This document shows positions 36,477-43,913 of a DNA stretch of 64,000 bases, piece after piece. A program made the position numbers and the translations under genes. This stretch comes from Pseudomaricurvus hydrocarbonicus (GTDB taxonomy: Bacteria; Pseudomonadota; Gammaproteobacteria; Pseudomonadales; Cellvibrionaceae): contig NZ_JAAONZ010000016.1 in assembly GCF_011602365.1 (NCBI RefSeq), positions 97,699 to 161,698 on the forward strand, given 5' to 3'. The notes beneath the pieces were generated by a model, which saw nothing but the letters and a program-made list of their open reading frames with translations, was not told the DNA's origin and searched no databases. The first letter of the stretch is position 1. Each line of letters begins with the position of its first letter.

Positions 36477-36839
36477 TTAACTCGGATCAAACGCCCTTGC
36501 CTCAGGCCCAATCGCTGCTGCCTGATCATCCGGATTGCTCAGGTGACAATCTTCAACTGTCAGACAACCACAACCGATGCATACGGTCAGCTTGTTCCAG
36601 AGCGCAACCAGTTTGTCGATACGAGCCTCCAGCTCATGGCGCCACTGCTCTGACAGTTTTTTTCAATCAGCTGCGGATGGGGCTTTATTATGAGGCAGCG
36701 TGCTCAGTTGCTCGCGGATTTCCTTTAAGGACAAGCCCAGACTCTGTGCCACTCTAATGATGGCCAGTTGACGTAAAATATAACGCGAGTAGCGGCGCTG
36801 TATCGCCTTTGTGACTGAGTCCGAGGTGCTTGAGGTCAT
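36477..36839 (-). pseudogene. soxR: soxR pseudogene (redox-sensing MerR-family activator)
   Basis: Read on the minus strand, this stretch gives SoxR from its QRRY segment to the C-terminus. RRYSRYILRQLAIIRVAQ and LSLKEIREQLSTLP are followed by the dimerisation helix SEQWRHELEARIDKL and the [2Fe-2S] Cys cluster CIGCGCLTVEDC. An in-frame TGA at 36663-36665 stands where SoxR proteins usually have Trp (A-A-D-stop-K-K-L), so one base change explains it. The N-terminal DNA-binding helices are not recognisable upstream in any frame. SoxR would have sensed redox-cycling compounds; the copy is non-functional. Confidence 0.8.
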
Positions 36840-37039
36840 TGAGGACGGTTTGCTGGACGAGCGCTAAGCGACTGGTGTCCGCCGTTTGATGGCTTCTGCC
36901 TGTGCTATTCCGGCAGGAGAAATATCAGCTCTGCCTTGCAATTGGTGATTGATCGGCTGAGGTATCGCGATTAATGAACCGGTTTCGACCGGGTTTTTCG
37001 TCACGTTTCAAGCACGGTGGGGGGTATCGATATCACGGC

Positions 37040-37918
37040 TTACAATGGTCGTCTCGGCAGTCCTAACTCACCCCGCTCAATCTCGGCAATTTTTTGACGG
37101 ATAAACGCATCCGGGCTTTCAGCGTGTCGCTGCATCTCAGCCCTTACATGATCGTGGGTGGGGATGAATATCTGCCCTGCGACCATACCGTCGGCCAGTT
37201 TGATCGCAGCCTGCTCGGCCGTGATTAAGTCAAACTGTGATCCGGGCCCGCTCATGACGGCATCGTTCGACCAGCTTTTCATCGCTTTCATAACATTAGT
37301 CATGACCGGACCTGGACAAAAGCAGCTCACGCGAATGCCTTTAGGCTCAAGATACAAGGCCAGCGATTCCGACAATGCGATGACCGCTGCCTTGGACGCG
37401 GCGTAGGGAATGCGGTTGGAGGCGTAGGGGTAGAGTCCGGAAAAAGACGCCGTGTTGACTAAATGCCCGCGCCCTCGTTTCAGTAGTTTGGGGAGAAACA
37501 GATCGTTGCTGCGAATCACCGGAAACAGGTTCAGGTCGATTACCCGCTGCCACTCGCTGAACGGCATATCCTCCGGGTTGCCGGAGACAATCACGCCGAC
37601 GTTGTTGACCACAATGTCGATATCACCCAAACCAGTTTCGGCTGCACTGACAGCATGACACATGGACTCCTCAACCGTGACATCACACTGCAGAGCGATG
37701 GCCTGAGCTTCTTTTTCATCTCGACTTACAGCATTACCAGCCGATGCATTGACCGTCGCAGCGGTGTTGGCAGCCGCAGCGGCGTCGATATCCGCCACCG
37801 CGACCCTGGCCCCGCGCCGAGCAAACTCCAGTGCGATGGCTTGACCGATGCCGTGCCCCCCACCAAAGATCAGAGCTGTTTTTTGTTGGAACACGTCTGG
37901 CTGCTTCAGGCTGCTCAT
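37040..37918 (-). CDS. Short-chain dehydrogenase/reductase
   Basis: 292 residues. NAD(P) motif GGGHGIGQAIA near residues 19-29, NNVGV near 107, Ser in NTASFSG and the active-site YAASK. The C-terminal extension with MVAGQIFIPTHDHVRAEM is usual in a branch of SDRs found in terpenoid and aromatic degradation operons. Last gene of the six-gene operon starting at the aldehyde dehydrogenase; 24 bp from the preceding SDR. Confidence 0.88.
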   Translation of the reverse strand: MSSLKQPDVFQQKTALIFGGGHGIGQAIALEFARRGARVAVADIDAAAAANTAATVNASAGNAVSRDEKEAQAIALQCDVTVEESMCHAVSAAETGLGDIDIVVNNVGVIVSGNPEDMPFSEWQRVIDLNLFPVIRSNDLFLPKLLKRGRGHLVNTASFSGLYPYASNRIPYAASKAAVIALSESLALYLEPKGIRVSCFCPGPVMTNVMKAMKSWSNDAVMSGPGSQFDLITAEQAAIKLADGMVAGQIFIPTHDHVRAEMQRHAESPDAFIRQKIAEIERGELGLPRRPL

Positions 37919-37942
37919 ACAAATCTCTCTGCCCGATTGTTG

Positions 37943-38728
37943 TTAAGGCCGGATCACCCAGCCGCCATCCACATGCAGCACCTGGCCCGTCATCCAGTCA
38001 CCGGCCTGCGAACACAGCAACAGCAGAGAGCCCACCAGTTCATCCGGCGCACCCCGCACCCGCATGGCAACGCTGGCCTGCAAGAACTGATAGAACGGCG
38101 AATCATCCGGCACCAGTTGCTTGCCAGCATCGCTGGTGACATTGCCCGGGGCAATGGCGTTAACGTTGATGTTTTCGCGGCCCAGCTGGCGCGCCAGAGT
38201 GGTCGTCAAACCAAGCAGCGAAAGCTTGCTGATACCGTAAATGGAGGTCGCCGGAAAAGCCCCACCGGAGGTTTGATTGACAATCTTGCCGCCGCCGCGC
38301 TTGCGCATCAGCGGTACGATCGCCTGTACACAATTGAGCGCACCGGTCACATTGACATTCATGATGCGGTTCCACTCGTCCAGGGAGATGTCCACCGCCT
38401 GCTCGGATTTCAACTCCGCCATCAGCGCGGCATTGTTCACCAAAATGTCCACCCCGCCAAACGTTGCCTCGGCGTGGTCCGCCATCGCCTTGACCGAAGC
38501 GGGATCGGTGATGTCCACACACACCGCCGCTGCCTGGCCACCGGCGGCCTGAATTTCTTCCGCCACCGCCATTGCACCTTCGAGATTCAGGTCGGCCACG
38601 ACTACCGCAGCACCAGCCGCCGCCAGACCCATGGCGTAGGCACGACCAATGCTGTTACCTCGACCACCGGCACCCGTCACCACGGCCACTTTGCCGTCAA
38701 GACGGTATTGTTCTATTGAAAAAGCCAT
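37943..38728 (-). CDS. Short-chain dehydrogenase/reductase
   Basis: 261 residues from the ATG at 38728 (an upstream Met adds five residues). TGAGGRGNSIGRAYA cofactor motif, NNAAL, Ser in NQTSGGA and YGISK. The GRGNSIG insertion in the glycine motif is somewhat unusual, but the spacing G-x3-G-x-G can still be made. It ends DGGWVIRP as classical SDRs do. Same operon; it follows the HIBADH-type gene after about 110 bp. Confidence 0.88.
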   Translation of the reverse strand: MAFSIEQYRLDGKVAVVTGAGGRGNSIGRAYAMGLAAAGAAVVVADLNLEGAMAVAEEIQAAGGQAAAVCVDITDPASVKAMADHAEATFGGVDILVNNAALMAELKSEQAVDISLDEWNRIMNVNVTGALNCVQAIVPLMRKRGGGKIVNQTSGGAFPATSIYGISKLSLLGLTTTLARQLGRENINVNAIAPGNVTSDAGKQLVPDDSPFYQFLQASVAMRVRGAPDELVGSLLLLCSQAGDWMTGQVLHVDGGWVIRP

Positions 38729-38837
38729 ATTCTCTCTCCACACCGGGAAGCCCGGTTGTTTATTTCATAGGGGTTGCTGTTTTTTGTATCGATCTTGATC
38801 TCGCTTTCAGCAATTGGTCTAGCCAAATCAACGGGTG

Positions 38838-39635
38838 TCAGACTTTCAGTGCTGCCTGCAGAAATGCTTGCGCGGTATCACGAATCAGCGGGTAAGACGC
38901 GTCATCGCCCAAGGCTTCGCCCAGCAAGCCGACATCTTTGTTGAGCATGCGGGCACCGTGGGCAAAATCGCTGGCGTTTTGAATGCGACTGCCCACCTCG
39001 AACGCAAAGCTGCGGCCACTGCTGACCTTGACCAGTTCCACAAACGCCTCCCGATTCACACCCAGGGCGCTGGCAGCCGCCAGCGAGTTGTGGGCAATCG
39101 CCAGGTTCGCTGCCATCATGGAGTTGTTCACCAGTTTCGCCATCTGACCGGCACCCACGTCGCCCAGATGAATCAGCAGGCCACTGAAGGTTTCAAACAC
39201 AGGACGCATGATCTTGAGCGCCTCGTCACTGCCACCGACCATCACCGTCAGTGTTTTATCGCTCGCCGCACTGCCTCCGCCGCTCACGGGGGCATCCACG
39301 AGGTACAGGCCGCGTGCGGTTGCCGCTGCCGCCAGATCGCGGCACAACTGCGGGTGTACGGTGGCATGAATGGCAATACAACCGCCTGGCGCCATCGCCG
39401 GGATCAGTTCGTCACAGACATCACACACACCGGCATCGTCCACCACACAGATGCCACAGAATTGCACTTGCTCACCCAGCTCCCGTACACTGCCAGCCAC
39501 CGTGGCCGACGTGCTGACAAAGGGCTGCAACGACTCTGCACGACGTGCCCACAGCATCACGTCATAACCGCCGTCGATCATCGCCTGCGCCATGGGCGCC
39601 CCCTGGCTACCCAGTCCGATAAATCCGCACTTCAT
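38838..39635 (-). CDS. 3-hydroxyisobutyrate dehydrogenase-like (beta-hydroxyacid) dehydrogenase
   Basis: 265 residues. Rossmann motif GFIGLGSQGAPMAQAM at the N-terminus, substrate-binding DAPVSGGGSAA in the middle, and the catalytic Lys in GQMAKLVNNSMMAAN. The family oxidises beta-hydroxy acids or reduces semialdehydes with NAD(P), so it could act on a branched hydroxy acid in this catabolic operon. Slightly short for the family (usual 290-300). Confidence 0.88.
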   Translation of the reverse strand: MKCGFIGLGSQGAPMAQAMIDGGYDVMLWARRAESLQPFVSTSATVAGSVRELGEQVQFCGICVVDDAGVCDVCDELIPAMAPGGCIAIHATVHPQLCRDLAAAATARGLYLVDAPVSGGGSAASDKTLTVMVGGSDEALKIMRPVFETFSGLLIHLGDVGAGQMAKLVNNSMMAANLAIAHNSLAAASALGVNREAFVELVKVSSGRSFAFEVGSRIQNASDFAHGARMLNKDVGLLGEALGDDASYPLIRDTAQAFLQAALKV

Positions 39636-39647
39636 GGGTTTCCCCCC

Positions 39648-40394
39648 TTAACCGGCCGTAATGCCGTTGTCGATGGAAATACAATTGCCGTGGTAGCCGC
39701 GTGCCGCATCCGACGCCATGAAGGCCACCAGATTAGCCACATCGTCTACTTCCACCGTCCCGCGCAGCGGCTTGAAGCGTTGCATCAGGCTGCCATCCAG
39801 ATCCTTCGGCATGTTCATAAAACTGGAGACAATATTGGTCACCATGCCACCGGGCGCCACCGCGTTGATACGGATCGGTTTGTGCATGTATTCCATGGCC
39901 ATGGCCTTGGTGAGGTTGGTCAGGCCCGCTTTGGTCGCGCAGTAAGCGGCAGCGTAGGCCTCGCCCATAAAACTGGCCGACGAGGTCACATTAACAATGG
40001 CTCCGTGCTGCTCGAGCAGGTGTGGAATCGCCGCCTGCGACAAAAAGAAAGGTGCGCTCAAATTGACCGCCATGGTGGTGTCCCATTGCACCTGGGTCAT
40101 ATCCGTCGAGTGATTAAAAAAGATCACTCCGGCCACGTTGCACAGCGCATCCAGACGGCCAAACGCGGCCACGGTTTCAGCCACCACTGCCTCGCAATTG
40201 TCTTTTTGCGAGAGATCCGCCGGACGCACCAGGCATTCCACCCCCAAGGCTTGAACAAGGGTCGCCGTCTCCTGCAAACCAGCTTCGTTCAAATCCACCA
40301 GGCACACCTTGGCGCCAGCCGTTGCCAGCGCCACCGCGGTGCCACGGCCCAGCCCGGATGCCGCGCCGGTCACCAGGGCTACTTTTTCACTCAT
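39648..40394 (-). CDS. Short-chain dehydrogenase/reductase
   Basis: 248 residues from the ATG at 40394 (MSEKVALVTG). Cofactor motif TGAASGLGRG, NVAG, Ser in VTSSASFMG, and YCATK. The C-terminus SIDNGITAG is typical of classical SDRs. It lies 12 bp before the HIBADH-type gene and 24 bp after the CMD gene. It probably oxidises a cyclic or branched alcohol. Confidence 0.9.
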   Translation of the reverse strand: MSEKVALVTGAASGLGRGTAVALATAGAKVCLVDLNEAGLQETATLVQALGVECLVRPADLSQKDNCEAVVAETVAAFGRLDALCNVAGVIFFNHSTDMTQVQWDTTMAVNLSAPFFLSQAAIPHLLEQHGAIVNVTSSASFMGEAYAAAYCATKAGLTNLTKAMAMEYMHKPIRINAVAPGGMVTNIVSSFMNMPKDLDGSLMQRFKPLRGTVEVDDVANLVAFMASDAARGYHGNCISIDNGITAG

Positions 40395-40418
40395 ATCACT
40401 TGCTTGTTGCACGGTTGA

Positions 40419-41216
40419 TTACTCCTTCGGTTTTCCGTCCCAGGTGAGGTTCTTTTTCACTTTTTCGGCCATTTCAAACACCACGCCCTGCACGTAAGAG
40501 GCTCGCGGCCAACCGGCATGAACGGCATACTGCAGCACAAACTCGTTCATCTCTTCGTAGCTGGCGTTGCCGCTGGCCATGGCGCCGTAGATGTGTGTAC
40601 GGATAGGAATGTCAGCCGACGAATTGGCCACGCCCACCAGTGTTAACCAGCGCCGACCGCGCTGATCCAGCCCTGGTCGATGCCAGACTTCGCCAAACAC
40701 GAAATTGAGAATGCCGCCTTCAAAATACGGCGCCACCGGGGGCGGCCCGCCAAACGTCATGACGTTGTGAAACTCGGCAGCGCCTTTCTGCAGACGCTCT
40801 TGGGGATCCCAGGGCTCGGCGCGTATCGGGTCATAACCTTGCGCTTCGATGCCCTGCTCTGTCAGCACAAAATCTATGGCCTTATCGATAGCGGTACCGC
40901 TGTCCCAGCCCCCGTAAATGGCACAATGCAAGGCGGCTTCACGCAACTCCAATTGGCTCAGACTGTCATTGAGCAGTGCACCGCGCACGTAATCGTTCAG
41001 GCGCTCACTGTGCACACCCGACTCGGCGACGCTGGCTATCGAAATCAGATAGCGCGAGCGCAGATCGAGGCCGTCCCGGGTCCAGACTTCGGCAAAAATA
41101 TAATCTCGCCACGACGACTGAAACAGTGTCGCCGGCTCTGCGGCGGTCTTGCCCAACAGCGTTTCCTGCTGCGCATGCCCACGCTCTGTGCGCGCTTTCG
41201 GGTTCAGTAATGTCAT
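40419..41216 (-). CDS. Carboxymuconolactone decarboxylase family protein, two-domain
   Basis: 265 residues from the ATG at 41216 (5 bp after the ALDH stop). Two CMD repeats are visible, each with a WxRxGLDxRxR helix and a xxxAxxxGW segment: AEVWTRDGLDLRSRY then AIYGGWD, and GEVWHRPGLDQRGRR then AVHAGWP. The CxxC of AhpD peroxidases is absent, so it is closer to true CMD-type enzymes. Double CMD proteins occur in aromatic and terpenoid catabolic operons. The exact reaction is unknown. Confidence 0.87.
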   Translation of the reverse strand: MTLLNPKARTERGHAQQETLLGKTAAEPATLFQSSWRDYIFAEVWTRDGLDLRSRYLISIASVAESGVHSERLNDYVRGALLNDSLSQLELREAALHCAIYGGWDSGTAIDKAIDFVLTEQGIEAQGYDPIRAEPWDPQERLQKGAAEFHNVMTFGGPPPVAPYFEGGILNFVFGEVWHRPGLDQRGRRWLTLVGVANSSADIPIRTHIYGAMASGNASYEEMNEFVLQYAVHAGWPRASYVQGVVFEMAEKVKKNLTWDGKPKE

Positions 41217-41221
41217 TGCCG

Positions 41222-42700
41222 TTACTCCACCGGTGTCAGATTCATCCACACATTTTTCACCTGCAGGAATTCCAGCAACCCCTGCTCGCCGCCCAGGCGG
41301 CCGAAGCCACTTTGCTTGTAACCACCAAACGGCGCGAACGGCTGCATGCCTTCACCGGAAGCGTTGACCTGTACCATACCCGCCTGCATCTGACCGGCCA
41401 CATGATGGGCGCGACGCAAATTCTGGGTGTGTATATAGGCGCCGAGACCGTAATCGGTACTGTTGGCCAGTTCGATGGCTTCTTCCTCGGTATCAAATGG
41501 GGTGATGGTCAGCACCGGACCAAAGACTTCGTGCTGTGCCAGATCACTGTGGTGATCCACATCGGCAAAAATGGTCAGCGGCATGTAATAGCCTTCACCA
41601 AATTCTCCGTCAGCACGCTCACCACCACACAGTAAACGCGCGCCCTGCTCTTGGCCCTTGGCGATGATATTCTCGATCCGCTGCAGAGACTGTGCGCTAA
41701 TGATGGGGCCCATCACCGTGGACGGGTCTGCCGGGTCGCCGAGCTGAATGTGTGCGGCCATGGCCTGAATCATGGCCAGAAACTGATCGTACACCGTGCG
41801 CTGTACCAACAGGCGAGTGCCGTTAACACACCCCTGCCCACTGACACTGACCGCGCCACTGAGACCGCGCTTGGCGGCATCCTGCAGATTGGCGTCGTCA
41901 AAGACGATTACCGCAGACTTTCCCCCCAACTCCAGGCCACAGGGCTTCAGGGTTTGCGAGGCCGTTTGCAACACTTTCTTGGCCGTATTACCGCTGCCGA
42001 CAAACTGCACCTTATCCACTCCCGGGCTGGCAACAATGGCCTCACCTACATCCGGGCCGCCGCACACCATATTCACCACCCCGGGCGGAAAACCGGCTTC
42101 GGCAAACAGTTCTGCCAGACGCATGACCGAGTAAGGCGCCAGCTCCGGAGCCTTAATCACCACGCAGTTGCCCGCGGCCAACGCCGGAGCCAGCACCATC
42201 GCCGCCGCAAAGATAGGGCCGTTCCACGGCACAATGGCGCCCACCACACCGTAGGGTTCGTAGTTCACATAGTTATGCGCTGGTCCGTTCCAGGCATCCA
42301 GGGTTTCACCTCGCACCTTGTCTGCCCAGCCAGCGTAGTAGCGAAAGCGCTGCGCCATTACCACGGGTGTATAAGGCGAAAGCATGGCTGGATAACCATT
42401 GCCCAGCGTATCCAGCTGGGCCAGCTCCTGCGATTTTTGCTCAATGAGATCCGCCACTTTCAACAGCAGGTTGCGGCGCTGTTCGCCCGTCAACGCACGC
42501 CAGGCGGGCAACGCTTTCCGCGCAGCATTCACTGCCAACTCAACCTCAGCGACACCGGCCAACTTCAGTTGCGCGGTCACCTCGCCATTGGCCGGGTAGA
42601 TGTGGTCCCAGGTAATACCTGAGCCCTGCTCAATACGCTCCTCGCCGGCGATGGCGACATAGCGTGGACGTTTGGATGTATCGGGTAGCTGAAATGCCAT
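41222..42700 (-). CDS. NAD(P)-dependent aldehyde dehydrogenase
   Basis: 492 residues. Catalytic Cys291 (SGQGCVNGTRL), general base Glu257 (GLELGGKSA), Asn160 (VPWNGP) and the cofactor segment FVGSGNTAKK. It oxidises an aldehyde to the acid. First gene of the ALDH-CMD-SDR-HIBADH-SDR-SDR operon and divergent from a FadR-type regulator 243 bp away, with a promoter and palindrome between them. Confidence 0.93.
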   Translation of the reverse strand: MAFQLPDTSKRPRYVAIAGEERIEQGSGITWDHIYPANGEVTAQLKLAGVAEVELAVNAARKALPAWRALTGEQRRNLLLKVADLIEQKSQELAQLDTLGNGYPAMLSPYTPVVMAQRFRYYAGWADKVRGETLDAWNGPAHNYVNYEPYGVVGAIVPWNGPIFAAAMVLAPALAAGNCVVIKAPELAPYSVMRLAELFAEAGFPPGVVNMVCGGPDVGEAIVASPGVDKVQFVGSGNTAKKVLQTASQTLKPCGLELGGKSAVIVFDDANLQDAAKRGLSGAVSVSGQGCVNGTRLLVQRTVYDQFLAMIQAMAAHIQLGDPADPSTVMGPIISAQSLQRIENIIAKGQEQGARLLCGGERADGEFGEGYYMPLTIFADVDHHSDLAQHEVFGPVLTITPFDTEEEAIELANSTDYGLGAYIHTQNLRRAHHVAGQMQAGMVQVNASGEGMQPFAPFGGYKQSGFGRLGGEQGLLEFLQVKNVWMNLTPVE

Positions 42701-42787
42701 AAGGCGTCTCTCCTGACTGATTCCCCCAGCCGTGTTGAAAGCCAGGAGGCAGCTGATTCAAATCAGCATTGGTTATGATTGGCTCAC

Positions 42788-42817
42788 AATATAATACGCA
42801 CATTATTATGATGTAAA
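42788..42817 (-). promoter_or_regulatory. Promoter and candidate operator of the ALDH operon
   Basis: On the minus strand TTTACA (42817-42812) and TATATT (42793-42788) lie 18 bp apart. An ATAAT-N6-ATTAT inverted repeat (42791-42806) falls in the spacer and touches the -10 box. It is a plausible site for the divergent FadR-type regulator. Confidence 0.45.
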
Positions 42818-42943
42818 GTGTATTTTTTCTGTTTTACCTCTATATAACCCCAAATTAAGAGCGTGTAATTCCATTTTACGAAAACTGTCCCTCGCCGGGA
42901 TTGCTGCTACAATGCCCAGCCTTACACCAAACCACCCGCAGAC

Positions 42944-43678
42944 ATGGATCCGGATGTGAAAGAGAAAAAACCTCAAAAGCGCCACCTGGTGCAGAATACC
43001 GCCGAAAAGCTGCGCGAATTTATTCTCGATGAAGAGCCCGGCAACTACCTGGGTTCACTGAATGAAGTGGCGGAAAAGCTGGATGTGGGTATCGTCACGG
43101 TCCAGCAAGCCGCCCGAGTTCTGGAGCACGAAGGTCTGTTAACGGTGAAGCGGGGACCCGGCGGCGGCTACTATGGTGCCCGCCCCGATGACGCCGCGCT
43201 GCTGCGCTCGTTTGCCACTTACATGCGATTGCACAACATCAGTTATCGGGATGCGTTTGAACTGTCTGTGCTGCTGGACTGTGAGATCATCAAATCGGTC
43301 GCCGAGAGTTACGATGCGTCACACGTCGAGCACATCACCCAATTGCAAGATCAATTGCAACAGTGTGCCAACGCCAATGACGTGATTGCGTTTGAACAAA
43401 ACTTCCGCGAGACCCTGTTACAGATCTCCAGTCGTCCGCTGCTGGAATTGCTGTCCCGGGTGGCCATGCAAATGTACATCGCCAAAGACGACCAGGAACA
43501 ATTCACGCGCTTGTTTGGTATCGAGGAATGGCGACAGGGCCGCCAGCGTATCTTGCAAGCCATCATGGCTCACGATGCCGAGCTGGCGTCTTTTGAGGCG
43601 CAACGCTTTCAAGCCCTGGCGCAGAAGTGGATGAGCGATGATAGAAACACCGCCGCAAAGGCCCCCCGGGATTCATAA
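42944..43678 (+). CDS. FadR/FCD-type GntR-family transcriptional regulator
   Basis: 244 residues. An N-terminal winged helix (about 15-80) has LGSLNEVAEKLDVGIVTVQQAARVLEHEGLL and then KRGPGGGYYG. The C-terminal helical FCD domain (about 90-225) is of the metal-binding ligand-sensor type. Divergent from the ALDH operon, which it likely represses in the absence of a carboxylic acid intermediate. Followed by a strong terminator. Confidence 0.9.
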   Translation: MDPDVKEKKPQKRHLVQNTAEKLREFILDEEPGNYLGSLNEVAEKLDVGIVTVQQAARVLEHEGLLTVKRGPGGGYYGARPDDAALLRSFATYMRLHNISYRDAFELSVLLDCEIIKSVAESYDASHVEHITQLQDQLQQCANANDVIAFEQNFRETLLQISSRPLLELLSRVAMQMYIAKDDQEQFTRLFGIEEWRQGRQRILQAIMAHDAELASFEAQRFQALAQKWMSDDRNTAAKAPRDS

Positions 43679-43694
43679 CCGGGGGCACTTTTTT
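43661..43694 (+). terminator. Rho-independent terminator after the FadR-type gene
   Basis: CCCCCGG and CCGGGGG form a GC-rich stem followed by CACTTTTTT. The stop codon of the regulator lies in the loop. Confidence 0.9.
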
Positions 43695-43858
43695 AAATCA
43701 TCAAGGGCCGCCAACCTGAAGGCGCTATCATGAACCATCAGGATGAAAACGCCTGCCCTTACTAAAATTGGCTACCATGATCCGCATTGCCGAGCCCCCT
43801 TTAAGAGGCGATTGATGTTTGCCAAAATTCACAAACTTCAACTGGAGTCCCACTCGAA

Positions 43859-43904
43859 GTAACCGAAACACAGAAAATCTCGACGACTACTGTGTTTCGG
43901 TTAC
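43859..43904 (-). terminator. 15-bp hairpin after the TonB receptor
   Basis: GTAACCGAAACACAG and CTGTGTTTCGGTTAC are perfect inverted repeats with a 16-nt loop, 9 bp beyond the receptor stop. No T-run follows, so it may protect the mRNA end rather than terminate. Confidence 0.6.
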
Positions 43905-43913
43905 TGCACTTGC

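Noticed and set aside
36663..36665. Selenocysteine or other recoding at the TGA in soxR
   Set aside because: No SECIS-like hairpin was noticed, SoxR has Trp there, and the N-terminus is also lost, so it is a pseudogene.
37655..38719. A 354-codon frame opposite two SDR genes
   Set aside because: Antisense shadow with low-complexity His/Arg composition and no ribosome site.
38835..40418. A 527-codon open frame opposite the HIBADH and SDR genes
   Set aside because: It is antisense to two clear genes, is rich in His, Arg and Gln as GC-rich antisense frames are, and shows no motif.
41651..42622. A 323-codon frame opposite the aldehyde dehydrogenase
   Set aside because: Antisense shadow of a gene with all catalytic residues intact.
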